A stretch of DNA of 10,546 bases from a bacterium (GCA_030620455.1 JAUXEQ010000032.1:1-10546), one strand, 5' to 3'; numbered from the stretch's first letter, positions 1-7,645 are shown. The notes: generated by a model from the letters alone, not told the origin. Numbers and translations are program-made.

Positions 1-436
1 CAAGTTTTGCTAATCGACGCGGAATATTACCCGCTATTATAGGTATTTTCTTTAACTTTGCAAACTCGACCATAACTCGGTAGTCGGTGTCGTAGTTGCC
101 CCAGAGCGAAACGGATTGTTTGAATTCATCCTCGGATATTTTACCATCTAAGAAAGAATTCAGGGATCTTTGACCATCCGCCTCAAACATTTCCAGTGAA
201 AGAGCGGTTTTTTCCCATCTGCCTGAAAGTCGCCTTAATATTTCAGATTCTAAACCGTGAGCAATAATATCGTCATGAATTTCGCCAAAGAATACTACAT
301 CGTTCTTTGATAATCGATCGACCAAGGCTTCGAGTGTTTCGATTTTTTCACCGGAGTTCGAGAAGATTTCATATTGCCCGAATGCTACTCCAAGCATTAC
401 TAAAAACAAACCGATACAAACTATATATTTCATCAT
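1..436 (-). CDS. ChaN-like haem-binding family protein (DUF399/Cofac_haem_bdg), secreted, 3' end cut by window
   Basis: The first 145 codons are visible and the gene runs off the window at position 1. The start is the first of two adjacent ATGs (436-434), preceded by a strong GGAGGA ribosome site at about 442-447. Residues 1-20 form a signal peptide: a short basic start, a hydrophobic core, and a plausible cleavage at AFG/Q. The only Cys (residue 7) lies inside the hydrophobic core and is not a lipobox, so this looks like a soluble exported protein. The family signature is clear: VVFFGEIHDD (47-56, with E52 and H54), a following H60, LEMFE (81-85), W112 and GNIPRR (136-141). Known family members include Campylobacter ChaN, an iron-regulated haem-binding lipoprotein. 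Haem or iron binding here is inferred from family only. It is divergent from thrS; a weak minus-strand promoter may lie in 437-530. No iron-regulator box was recognised. Confidence 0.85.
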   Translation of the reverse strand, partial: MMKYIVCIGLFLVMLGVAFGQYEIFSNSGEKIETLEALVDRLSKNDVVFFGEIHDDIIAHGLESEILRRLSGRWEKTALSLEMFEADGQRSLNSFLDGKISEDEFKQSVSLWGNYDTDYRVMVEFAKLKKIPIIAGNIPRRLAKL

Positions 437-467
437 TATCTTCCTCCGTATAGTTCATTAGAATATA

Positions 468-496
468 TTGACATGCATATTACATTGAATTAAATT
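468..496 (+). promoter_or_regulatory. candidate sigma70-type promoter for thrS
   Basis: A perfect TTGACA (468-473) is followed after 17 bases by TAAATT (491-496, 4 of 6 to consensus). The predicted start near 503 gives a leader of about 28 bases to the thrS ATG. This is the only perfect -35 hexamer I noticed in the window. If the organism uses a Bacteroidetes-type promoter consensus, the match may be fortuitous. Confidence 0.45.
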
Positions 497-530
497 TGCA
501 TCTATTTAAAGATATCAAAGGATAGAAAAA

Positions 531-2450
531 ATGAAAGTGAAACTTCCAGACGATAGCATTCTTCAAATCACTGATGGGTCGACTCCATTGGATGTTGCCA
601 AAAGCATCTCATCCGGTCTCGCACGTGATGCAATTGTAGCTGTTGTTAATGGGCAACCATGGGATCTAACACGTTCTATGCCCGAATCGGAAAATCCTGT
701 TGAATTGAAAATCTTGAAATTTGATGAGACTTTATCTCGAGAAACATTCTGGCATTCAAGTGCCCATATTATGGCTTATGCCGTCAAAGATATTTTTCCC
801 AAGGTTAAAATAGCCATTGGACCTGCGATCGATTCCGGTTTCTATTACGATTTCGATACTCTACAACCTTTTACCCCTGACGACCTTACTAAGATTGAAA
901 TTCGCATGAAAGAATTAGTCGAACAAGATATTCCTTTTGAACGTAAGGAGATTTCAAGAGAGAATGCATATGCACTCTTCAAAAGTATGAACGAAAATTA
1001 TAAACTTGAATTGCTTGATGAAATACCTCGAGAGGAAACTATAACAATATATACAATTGGGAATTTCGTTGATCTTTGTTCAGGACCTCATTTACCTTCT
1101 ACCGGATACGTGAAATATTTCAAACTACTTTCTATTGCGGGTGCATATTGGCAGGGTGATGAGAGGAATCCTATGCTCCAAAGGATTTACGGCGTATCAT
1201 TCCCAAAGAAGTCAAAGCTTGAAGAACACATGAAGCTTTTGCATGAGGCAGAAAAACGGGATCACAGAAAACTGGGAAAGGAGTTAGACTTATTCCATTT
1301 CGATAAGGACGTTGGTCCGGGTCTGGTTTTGTGGACTCCTCGAGGTGCAGCAATTAGAGAAATTATTGAAAACACATGGAAAAACGAGCACAGAAAACAC
1401 GGTTACGAAATAATAATGACACCCCATATTGGAAAGTCTAACCTATGGAAAACAAGTGGTCATCTGGACTTTTATATCGAGGATATGTATTCCCCAATGG
1501 ATGTGGATGGTCAGTTATACTTTCTGAAACCAATGAATTGTCCGTTTCATATTAGTCTATACAAGCGAAAGAGGTATTCATATAGGGATCTTCCGCTCCG
1601 ATGGACTGAATTAGGAACTGTGTATCGCTTTGAAAGAAGCGGAGTTCTTCATGGATTGACCCGAGTACGTGGATTTACTGTGGATGATGCTCATATTATT
1701 TGCCGTCCTGATCAAATTCTTGACGAAATCATTGGTGTAATAAATTTCTCATTTAGCCTTTTACGTTTATTTGGATTTGAGAACTTCCAAATATTTCTCT
1801 CGACAAAGCCTGATAAATATGTCGGTTCAAACGAAAACTGGGAAATGGCGGAAAAATCATTAACGAGCGCCATAAATTCAACTCAATTCCCATATAGCAT
1901 CGATGAAGGAGCGGGTGTGTTCTATGGACCAAAGATTGATATATTCTTAACCGACGCTTTACAACGGAGTTGGCAATGTACAACCATACAATTCGACTTC
2001 AATCTACCCGAGCGATTTGATATGACATATATAGCTAAGGATGGTTTTCAAAAAAGACCTTATGTTATTCATAGAGCGCTTTTTGGGTCTATTGAACGTT
2101 TTTTTGCAATTTTACTCGAGCATTATGCGGGTAATTTTCCTGTTTGGTTGGCTCCAGTGCAAGTGGCAATACTCCCAGTTAGTGAAAAACATGTGGATTA
2201 CTCACAAAATGTATATAAAGAATTATTCGATGATGGATTTAGGGTTATTTTGGACGACTCGAACGAAAGAGTTGGATACAAGATTAGAATTGCTGAGACA
2301 AAAAAAATTCCATATATGATGATTTTAGGTGAAAAAGAAGAGGAGAAAAAAATTGTATCTATAAGGCGTCATTTAGATGGTGATTTAGGACAAATGAGCT
2401 TAGTAAATTTTAAAAGTAAATTGCGCAAGGAAATAAATTCCAAGAAATAA
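531..2450 (+). CDS. thrS: threonyl-tRNA synthetase
   Basis: This class II enzyme charges tRNA-Thr with threonine in the cytoplasm and edits mischarged Ser-tRNA-Thr. Its 639 residues match the 642 of the E. coli enzyme. Domains in order are TGS (about 1-62), the editing domain (about 65-225), the class II catalytic core (about 245-535) and the anticodon-binding domain (about 540-639). The editing-site residues are present: HSSAH (H75, H79) and CSGPH (C183, H187). All three zinc ligands of the catalytic site are present: C337 in MNCPFH, H388 in DDAH and H514 in IHRALFGS. The motif 2 arginine is in VYRFE (R366) and the motif 3 arginine in GSIERF (R523). A short AAAGGAT element lies 7 bases before the ATG, so the ribosome site is modest. 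Spacing to clpC is 96 bases with no terminator visible, so read-through is possible. Nothing suggests damage or transfer. Confidence 0.98.
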   Translation: MKVKLPDDSILQITDGSTPLDVAKSISSGLARDAIVAVVNGQPWDLTRSMPESENPVELKILKFDETLSRETFWHSSAHIMAYAVKDIFPKVKIAIGPAIDSGFYYDFDTLQPFTPDDLTKIEIRMKELVEQDIPFERKEISRENAYALFKSMNENYKLELLDEIPREETITIYTIGNFVDLCSGPHLPSTGYVKYFKLLSIAGAYWQGDERNPMLQRIYGVSFPKKSKLEEHMKLLHEAEKRDHRKLGKELDLFHFDKDVGPGLVLWTPRGAAIREIIENTWKNEHRKHGYEIIMTPHIGKSNLWKTSGHLDFYIEDMYSPMDVDGQLYFLKPMNCPFHISLYKRKRYSYRDLPLRWTELGTVYRFERSGVLHGLTRVRGFTVDDAHIICRPDQILDEIIGVINFSFSLLRLFGFENFQIFLSTKPDKYVGSNENWEMAEKSLTSAINSTQFPYSIDEGAGVFYGPKIDIFLTDALQRSWQCTTIQFDFNLPERFDMTYIAKDGFQKRPYVIHRALFGSIERFFAILLEHYAGNFPVWLAPVQVAILPVSEKHVDYSQNVYKELFDDGFRVILDDSNERVGYKIRIAETKKIPYMMILGEKEEEKKIVSIRRHLDGDLGQMSLVNFKSKLRKEINSKK

Positions 2451-2472
2451 ACGGATTTTGTAAAAGTTTTAC

Positions 2473-2500
2473 TTGAATTAAAAAACTCATTGCCTATTTT
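2473..2500 (+). promoter_or_regulatory. candidate promoter for clpC
   Basis: TTGAAT (2473-2478) is followed after 16 bases by TATTTT (2495-2500). The pattern resembles the candidate promoter before the gene at 5110 (TTGACT, 16 bases, TATTTT). A start near 2507 would give a leader of about 40 bases. Both hexamers are imperfect and the region is AT-rich, so chance is a real alternative. Confidence 0.35.
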
Positions 2501-2521
2501 TTAAGTGAAGGTAGGTAATGA
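2487..2521. promoter_or_regulatory. inverted repeat in the clpC leader (possible operator or RNA hairpin)
   Basis: TCATTGCCTA (2487-2496) and TAGGTAATGA (2512-2521) are inverted copies with one G-T mismatch out of ten, separated by 15 bases. The left arm overlaps the candidate -10 element and the right arm lies just past the predicted start, a typical repressor position. No T-run follows the right arm, so it is not an intrinsic terminator. It is not the CIRCE element (arms and spacing differ) and not the direct-repeat CtsR operator. Confidence 0.4.
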
Positions 2522-2546
2522 AGTTTGTAAGGCGGTTTAGGAAATT

Positions 2547-5027
2547 ATGATTTATTCAGAGAACTATAGAAAAGTCTTAGAATTGGCAAGGGAAGAAGCT
2601 GCAAGATTGGGACATAGTTATATTGTCCCTGATCATATTATGCTCGCTATCCTCAGCCACGGTAATAATATCGCTATTGATATGATGATTCAGAGAGATA
2701 TTAATCCTGAAGATATTCGAAGAATTCTTGAGGACTCGGTAGAAATGGGTGGTGAGAACTTCTTTGTGGGTAATATAGTTATGACTTCCCGTGCGCAAAA
2801 AATTCTCGATCTTGGTGCAGCTGAGGCTAGAAATACAGGTTCTCCGCGTGTTGGCTCTGAACATCTACTATTAGCTCTTTTGAAAGATCCAAGTAATTCT
2901 ATTGCTCAAGTATTTAAAAGATTTAATCTCACATATAGGGATGCATATAAAATTCTTATTTCTTTGCGGACTACACAGCAGCAAAAAAGAAGAGGAGGAC
3001 AAAACAAAACTCAGGCGCTGGACAGTTTTTCTAGGGATATTACAACACAAGCGCAGGACAATAAGCTTGACCCAGTTATTGGTAGGTTTCATGAGATTGA
3101 AAGAGTGGCTCAGGTGCTTTGCAGAAGAAAGAAAAATAATCCAGTATTAATTGGTGAACCGGGCGTTGGGAAAACAGCAATTGTTGAGGGTTTAGCTCAG
3201 AAAATAGTTAACAAAGAGGTTCCTTATCTTTTGCAAAATAAGCGTGTTGTTTCTCTCGACCTTGCTGCTATGGTCGCTGGTACCAAGTATCGTGGCCAAT
3301 TTGAGGAGAGAATAAAGTCTGTCATCGATGAAATAATTAACGATGGTAATATTGCTTTGTTTATCGATGAACTTCACACAATTATTGGTGCTGGTGGCGC
3401 AGAGGGTGCACTAGATGCATCTAATATTCTAAAGCCTATGTTAGCCTCGGGAGAACTGCAAGTTATTGGCGCAACAACCGCCGAGGAATACAGAAAACAC
3501 ATCGAAAAAGATGGAGCTCTCGAAAGAAGATTCCAGACTATATACATTAATCCTCCCACATATAACGAAACAATAAGCATTCTCCAGGGATTAAGGTCGT
3601 ATTATGAAGACCATCATAAGGTTAGGATATCCGACGACGCAATTGAATCTGCTGTTAGGCTTTCCGATAGGTTTATTCAGGATCGACAACAACCCGATAA
3701 AGCAATTGATCTCATCGATGAAGCTGGTGCTATGCTTAATTTATCAACTTATGTTAAGCCCAGATATCTTATGACCTTGGAAGCTAAAATTTCGCTGAAG
3801 GAAAAGCAAAAGCAAATAACCATTGCAGAGCAAGATTTTGAAAGAGCTGCATCTATAAGGGATGAGATTAGGTTTTTGCATAAGAAATTGTCTGAAGAAC
3901 AAAGGGAGTGGCAGAAATCTCGGGACAAGCATCGACCAATTTTGACTGCTGAACACATTGCAAGAGTTTGCAGTCGTATGACAGGAGTACCGGTTCATGA
4001 ATTGAATCAGGAGGATCAAACTCGGTTGCTAAACCTTGAAGAGCAACTGTCTAAGAAAGTTTTAGGACAGGAAAAGGCTATTGAGGCGTTGGGTAATTCA
4101 ATTAGAAGATCTCGTGCTGGTTTGGGAGACCCAAATAGACCTGTGGGAAGTTTTCTTTTCCTTGGACCTACTGGTGTCGGTAAAACCGAATTAGCTAAAG
4201 TTCTGTCTAGATTTCTTTTCGGAACAATAGATTCTCTTGTTAGAATTGACATGTCAGAATACATGGAAAAGTTTTCTGTATCGAGGCTAATAGGAGCACC
4301 CCCAGGTTATGTTGGCTATGAAGAAGGTGGTAGTTTGGCGGAATTAGTGAGAAGAAAACCATATTCTGTTGTCCTATTTGATGAGATAGAAAAGGCTCAT
4401 TCGGAAGTTTTCAATTTGCTGCTTCAAATTCTGGATGAAGGCTTTTTGACGGATAGTTTTGGTAGGAAGATTAATTTCAGGAATACAATAATTATTATGA
4501 CATCTAATATAGGCACCGAACAAATTGTAGCGTCCAGACTTGGCTTCGACGGTGGTGATTCCATGATGGAGCATAAAGATATTAAGAATATGCTTCTGCG
4601 AGATTTGAATAAGTCTCTTAGACCGGAACTTCTAAACCGAATTGATCAGATAATTGTGTTTAGAGCACTTTCAATGGAGAGTATTGAGAAAATTGTGGAT
4701 CTTCAAGTGTTAGAAATTAATGAACGCATCGAACACAAAGGACTTGAAATAGAACTGACAATGGAAACCCGATCGTGGATTGCTCAAAAGGGTTATGAAC
4801 CGAAAATGGGAGCTAGACCTCTAAAAAAGGCGATTCAGAATTACATTGAAAATCCTTTATCCGAGAAGCTTTTAAACGGTGACTTGCCCTGGAACCATAT
4901 TATCAAAGTTGATGTTAATGAATCTAACGATTCTTTGGAGTTTTCAATCGTAAAAGAAATTGGCGAAACTGAAGATAAATCTAAGGGAGATGATTTTGAA
5001 ATAATAGAAACTGAGCATGCTTCGTAA
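2547..5027 (+). CDS. clpC: ClpC-type AAA+ unfoldase, ATP-binding subunit of the Clp protease
   Basis: This is a class I Clp/HSP100 ATPase that unfolds proteins and feeds them to ClpP in the cytoplasm; 826 residues is normal for ClpC. The N-domain has two Clp_N repeats (about 4-65 and 80-140). The first AAA+ module has Walker A GEPGVGKT (203-210), Walker B LFIDE (271-275) and an arginine finger in GALERRF (323-329). A short middle domain contains a UVR motif (about 429-450), which marks ClpC rather than the longer-coiled ClpB. The second module has Walker A GPTGVGKT (540-547), Walker B VLFDE (609-613) and sensor 2 GARPL (755-759). An LGF tripeptide (665-667) occupies the position of the ClpP-docking loop, so it probably works with ClpP, which is not in this window. 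The C-terminal tail (about 800-826) is acidic. The ribosome site TTTAGGAA is weak and close to the ATG. No adaptor genes (mcsA, mcsB, ctsR) are adjacent. Confidence 0.96.
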   Translation: MIYSENYRKVLELAREEAARLGHSYIVPDHIMLAILSHGNNIAIDMMIQRDINPEDIRRILEDSVEMGGENFFVGNIVMTSRAQKILDLGAAEARNTGSPRVGSEHLLLALLKDPSNSIAQVFKRFNLTYRDAYKILISLRTTQQQKRRGGQNKTQALDSFSRDITTQAQDNKLDPVIGRFHEIERVAQVLCRRKKNNPVLIGEPGVGKTAIVEGLAQKIVNKEVPYLLQNKRVVSLDLAAMVAGTKYRGQFEERIKSVIDEIINDGNIALFIDELHTIIGAGGAEGALDASNILKPMLASGELQVIGATTAEEYRKHIEKDGALERRFQTIYINPPTYNETISILQGLRSYYEDHHKVRISDDAIESAVRLSDRFIQDRQQPDKAIDLIDEAGAMLNLSTYVKPRYLMTLEAKISLKEKQKQITIAEQDFERAASIRDEIRFLHKKLSEEQREWQKSRDKHRPILTAEHIARVCSRMTGVPVHELNQEDQTRLLNLEEQLSKKVLGQEKAIEALGNSIRRSRAGLGDPNRPVGSFLFLGPTGVGKTELAKVLSRFLFGTIDSLVRIDMSEYMEKFSVSRLIGAPPGYVGYEEGGSLAELVRRKPYSVVLFDEIEKAHSEVFNLLLQILDEGFLTDSFGRKINFRNTIIIMTSNIGTEQIVASRLGFDGGDSMMEHKDIKNMLLRDLNKSLRPELLNRIDQIIVFRALSMESIEKIVDLQVLEINERIEHKGLEIELTMETRSWIAQKGYEPKMGARPLKKAIQNYIENPLSEKLLNGDLPWNHIIKVDVNESNDSLEFSIVKEIGETEDKSKGDDFEIIETEHAS

Positions 5028-5035
5028 AATAATTC

Positions 5036-5063
5036 TTGACTAAGTAGTGAAGGATAGTATTTT
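5036..5063 (+). promoter_or_regulatory. candidate promoter for the exported-protein gene at 5110
   Basis: TTGACT (5036-5041, 5 of 6 to the -35 consensus) is followed after 16 bases by TATTTT (5058-5063, 4 of 6 to the -10 consensus). It starts 8 bases after the clpC stop codon and would give a leader of about 40 bases. No terminator separates clpC from this gene, so co-transcription with clpC is also possible. Confidence 0.4.
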
Positions 5064-5095
5064 TAGCTAAATTAGTGGTGAATAATGTCGAATAT

Positions 5096-5102
5096 AGGAG
5101 GT
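5096..5102 (+). promoter_or_regulatory. strong ribosome binding site that fixes the start at 5110
   Basis: AGGAGGT is complementary to the 3' end of 16S rRNA and sits 7 bases before ATG 5110. A GTG at 5101 is in the same frame and would extend the protein by three residues, but it lies inside this site and so cannot be the start. Confidence 0.85.
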
Positions 5103-5109
5103 GACTTAC

Positions 5110-6366
5110 ATGCGTAAGTGGGCAATGGCTGTATTAATATTAGCTCTTGTCGGAGCTACTTTTGGAGTTTCAGGTTCCGGTAAAGATAATAATACTTCAT
5201 CTAAAGGAGAAGGTGTTCCCACAGAACCCACTGAAGTTTTTGTAGATACTGCAGCTAATATTTTTATATTTTTAACACTACGACAACCCCCAGGACCACC
5301 GGCTCCGATAATTTATGTTAAGTCGGTTTCTGTTGATAGCAGCAAAGAAACTGTTGAGATCAAGGCAAATGGGGATGGACCGGAAGATCGAAATCAAACA
5401 TGGTTTGTGTATAGAGCTCCATGGGCTCTTTTCAGCTGGGACGATATAGATATGTTCGGTGATGGTGATTCAGCTATTATGATAGACCCAATAGAGGAAG
5501 CCGATTCCTCCGATTTGGATGATTACAATTGGACTGGACCAAATGTTACGACTGATATTTTTGCTGATACTAATCTATACGATAGCAGCAGAGGTGTGAA
5601 TGACCCCGATGTCAATTATTTCTATACTGTAGCTGCTATGGATACGTTCGGAAATCTCTCTGAAAAACCAAGTGATCCTATTGGTGAATACGATCAGGTT
5701 ATTATTGGTGGTGCAACAAATCACATTACTCTACCTCTTCGATGCCATGAGTTGGAACTACATGGTGATTCAGCGCATATTATTGGGGATTTGATACCCG
5801 CTTGTGAAGGCTTAACTAAATTTAATCCCTCAACGCAAACTTGGGAGCTTATTTGTTTTAAACTGCACGGATCATGGTTATATAATCCTTCAGCGCCAAC
5901 AGTTTATGTTAGACCAGCAGATGTAATAACATTAACTCTTTCAGATACTTTAACAGCGGGTGATGAATATTTGTTTACTCTCGGTTACGACGCGAATGAT
6001 GACTCTGGTTATGAACCAAGAGGTTTTGTTCCTGTTGATACTTGTTATAAATTCGAAAAGAAATCTGGTGATCCAGCTGGTTACGTTTTCTTCATGGTTC
6101 CGTATCAGGAATACAATACTTTGGTGAATATTTACGGTAATTATCCACTCAGAGCTGATAAATTGGCTGAAAGTGTCGATAGTAAATCTGGAATTGATGG
6201 TGAGGTTTTATACAGATGGAATCCTTATCCACCCACTATTACTGCTCTTGCTGTGAAATTATTCGGTTCCTGGTATGTGACATCACCTCCTGAGTTCGTT
6301 AGACCTGGTGAGGTTCTTCTGCTTCTTATGGCAGGTTCTGGTGGATATTGGCCTACTTGTCCTTAA
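5110..6366 (+). CDS. exported protein with a fibronectin-III-like region and a duplicated ~75-residue module
   Basis: I do not recognise a named family. The 418-residue protein starts at ATG 5110, placed by a strong ribosome site. Residues 1-19 form a signal peptide (MRK, hydrophobic core, cleavage near FG/VSG), followed by a Ser/Gly/Thr/Pro-rich linker to about residue 66. Residues about 67-195 look like a fibronectin-III fold, with WFVYRAP near the start and YFYTVAAMDTFGNLSEKP (170-187) at the end. Two copies of one module follow, residues 204-278 and 336-408. Both carry the pattern [FW]NP...T...K-L-x-G-S-W...VRP..V. Modules of this kind, ending in a Trp-rich hairpin, are common in surface proteins of FCB-type lineages (from memory). 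The stop comes just after the second module and there is no NPNPFN sorting tail, unlike the next two genes. Five cysteines are widely spaced. It is likely periplasmic or surface; function unknown. Confidence 0.8.
   Translation: MRKWAMAVLILALVGATFGVSGSGKDNNTSSKGEGVPTEPTEVFVDTAANIFIFLTLRQPPGPPAPIIYVKSVSVDSSKETVEIKANGDGPEDRNQTWFVYRAPWALFSWDDIDMFGDGDSAIMIDPIEEADSSDLDDYNWTGPNVTTDIFADTNLYDSSRGVNDPDVNYFYTVAAMDTFGNLSEKPSDPIGEYDQVIIGGATNHITLPLRCHELELHGDSAHIIGDLIPACEGLTKFNPSTQTWELICFKLHGSWLYNPSAPTVYVRPADVITLTLSDTLTAGDEYLFTLGYDANDDSGYEPRGFVPVDTCYKFEKKSGDPAGYVFFMVPYQEYNTLVNIYGNYPLRADKLAESVDSKSGIDGEVLYRWNPYPPTITALAVKLFGSWYVTSPPEFVRPGEVLLLLMAGSGGYWPTCP
5719..5943 (+). repeat. first copy of the protein-level module (residues 204-278)
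   Basis: This copy contains NHITLPLR, then KFNPSTQTW, KLHGSW and YVRPADV. It aligns with residues 336-408 without a gap from N204 to W256 (constant offset 132), followed by a two-residue deletion in the second copy before VRP. Identity is concentrated in the NP, KLxGSW and VRPxxV positions. The copies are diverged in DNA sequence, so this is an old duplication. Confidence 0.7.
6115..6333 (+). repeat. second copy of the protein-level module (residues 336-408)
   Basis: This copy contains NTLVNIYGNYPLRADKLAES, then RWNPYPPT, KLFGSW and FVRPGEV. It is closer than the first copy to the general pattern I associate with this module in FCB-type surface proteins (hydrophobic strand, ADxLAxxV helix, WNP turn). 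Only ten residues follow it before the stop. Confidence 0.7.
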
Positions 6367-6464
6367 TCTTGAGTAAAATATTAGGCCAACTTCTTGCTTT
6401 CTTTGTGAAAATGCAAATAGAAGTGTGAGTTGGGAATTGAAAATTTATATCAATATTATAAAGT

Positions 6465-6478
6465 AGGAGGTAAATGTG
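6465..6478 (+). promoter_or_regulatory. ribosome binding site and GTG start overlapped by an ATG-TGA start-stop
   Basis: AGGAGG (6465-6470) is followed by TAAATGTGAG. The ATG at 6474 is read as ATG-TGA and stops at once. The GTG at 6476 shares its first base with that ATG and opens the 345-codon frame, with a 5-base spacing to AGGAGG. The GTG is therefore the true start. Confidence 0.8.
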
Positions 6479-7513
6479 AGAAAAACTTTTTATATAGCTC
6501 TTTTGTCGGTAATGGTTTTATCCATAAATATCGCAACAACCGAAGAAACCAGTATTTTTGATAAAGGTGATATTTCTCTTCCAGAATATACACCCTATAC
6601 TTTATCTCTAGCAGGTAATTTGTTGATATATTTCGCATTAGGTTATATTGATTCAGGATCGGGCGATTATTACACTTATTGTGATGAATGCGATGGATGG
6701 AACTTTGACGATTGCTCATTGACATGTTGGTCTGTCTCAGATACAGATACGGTGGATGATACGCTGTGGTATGGCTTTTTATTTAAGATTTGGGCTTTGG
6801 ATTCTTCAGATTCATGGGCATCCTCCGATACGTATTATTGTAATACTACTGGATTCAAGTCGTTCTTTAAGTGTATGAAATGTACGACTGGAGTTGGTGG
6901 TGGAGCGGATTCAATCATTGTCAATATGTGGTATATCCCATTGATGAATATTAATTTCGGTGATGCTCTGCTTAAGCCACTTGTCAAAGGTGATTCGATT
7001 TTCACTCAAATTGCTCTTACAGAGACTCCAGATACAACTTGGGGATTTGATAGAATGATTACATGGCCTGATACGTCGGAAGAAATATATTATTATTCTA
7101 AAAGAATTGAGTCAGTTTCTAGTTCATCTTATGACTGGAGAGTAATCTTAATTGATAAAGAAGACCCAGGTCGAGATTCAGATGTCCCAACCGAGATTAT
7201 CGAGACTCCACGCGATAAAACCCGTACTCCGAATACTCCTGCTCTTTCGCAGAATAATCCTAATCCATTCAATACTAGCACAGAAATTATCTTTGATCTT
7301 CCTAATGCGGGAAATGTTGAATTAGAAATTACTGATGTTGTCGGTCACAGAGTTAGAATTCTAATTAATGATACTCGAAAGGTCGGAACACACAGCGTTA
7401 TATGGGACGGAACAGACGATTACGGCATTGAAGTTCCTTCAGGCATATATTACTATAAGCTTATTGTGGATAATAAATATTACGACAAGAGGAAAATGAC
7501 ACTTATAAGGTAA
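6476..7513 (+). CDS. secreted protein with T9SS-type (type A) sorting domain; cysteine-rich N-terminal half
   Basis: The 345-residue product begins at GTG with a signal peptide (MRK then a hydrophobic run, cleavage near residue 20). The C-terminal ~90 residues are a sorting domain of the T9SS type A/FlgD-Ig-like kind: NPNPFN (261-266), VELEITDVVGHRV (281-293), WDGTDDYG (310-317), PSGIYYYKL (321-329) and a final KMTLIR. In the family such tails direct passage through the outer membrane and are removed or anchored at the surface. The N-terminal part (25-240) matches no family I know. It has seven cysteines: CDEC (69, 72), CSLTC (80, 84), 122 and CMKC (133, 136). It shares WxGF...W..DSSDS (98-113) and W.VILID..DP.R (221-233) with the paralogue at 7934. 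The gap to the previous gene is 109 bases without a clear terminator; its own terminator lies about 100 bases downstream. Function unknown. Confidence 0.82.
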   Translation: MRKTFYIALLSVMVLSINIATTEETSIFDKGDISLPEYTPYTLSLAGNLLIYFALGYIDSGSGDYYTYCDECDGWNFDDCSLTCWSVSDTDTVDDTLWYGFLFKIWALDSSDSWASSDTYYCNTTGFKSFFKCMKCTTGVGGGADSIIVNMWYIPLMNINFGDALLKPLVKGDSIFTQIALTETPDTTWGFDRMITWPDTSEEIYYYSKRIESVSSSSYDWRVILIDKEDPGRDSDVPTEIIETPRDKTRTPNTPALSQNNPNPFNTSTEIIFDLPNAGNVELEITDVVGHRVRILINDTRKVGTHSVIWDGTDDYGIEVPSGIYYYKLIVDNKYYDKRKMTLIR

Positions 7514-7610
7514 TAGGATAGAAACAGAAATTTATTAATTTAGATTTCTGCATGTCTGAACGAGATTCAAAGACAGTGTTGTAATATAAGGAATATAAAT
7601 TAGCTTTTGG

Positions 7611-7645
7611 CTCCAGGTTGTGGAAAGCGACCTGGAGTTTTGTTT
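7611..7645 (+). terminator. intrinsic terminator of the gene at 6476
   Basis: CTCCAGGT (7611-7618) pairs perfectly with ACCTGGAG (7630-7637), an 8-bp stem with an 11-base loop, followed directly by TTTTGTTT (7638-7645). It lies about 100 bases past the stop codon. Confidence 0.85.

Noticed and set aside
2460..2472. GTAAAAGTTTTAC inverted repeat after thrS
   Set aside because: Arms of six with a one-base centre cannot fold as an RNA hairpin, and such words are common in AT-rich DNA.
1171..4574. Open frames of 60-95 codons antisense to or overlapping thrS and clpC
   Set aside because: They are shadows of strongly conserved genes, have no ribosome sites and give no recognisable protein.
2504..5053. 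Shared octamer AGTGAAGG in the leaders of clpC (2504-2511) and the gene at 5110 (5046-5053)
   Set aside because: It sits at different places relative to the candidate promoters (after the -10 in one, inside the spacer in the other), and a shared octamer between two such leaders is not improbable.
5101..5103. GTG as the start of the exported-protein gene
   Set aside because: It lies inside the AGGAGGT ribosome site, which is correctly spaced for ATG 5110; the shorter form also begins with a normal MRK signal peptide.
6389..6424. Imperfect hairpin ACTTCT...AGAAGT with inner TGC/GCA between the genes at 5110 and 6476
   Set aside because: The stem is interrupted by a bulge and no T-run follows, so it is not an intrinsic terminator; too weak to claim as a regulatory element.
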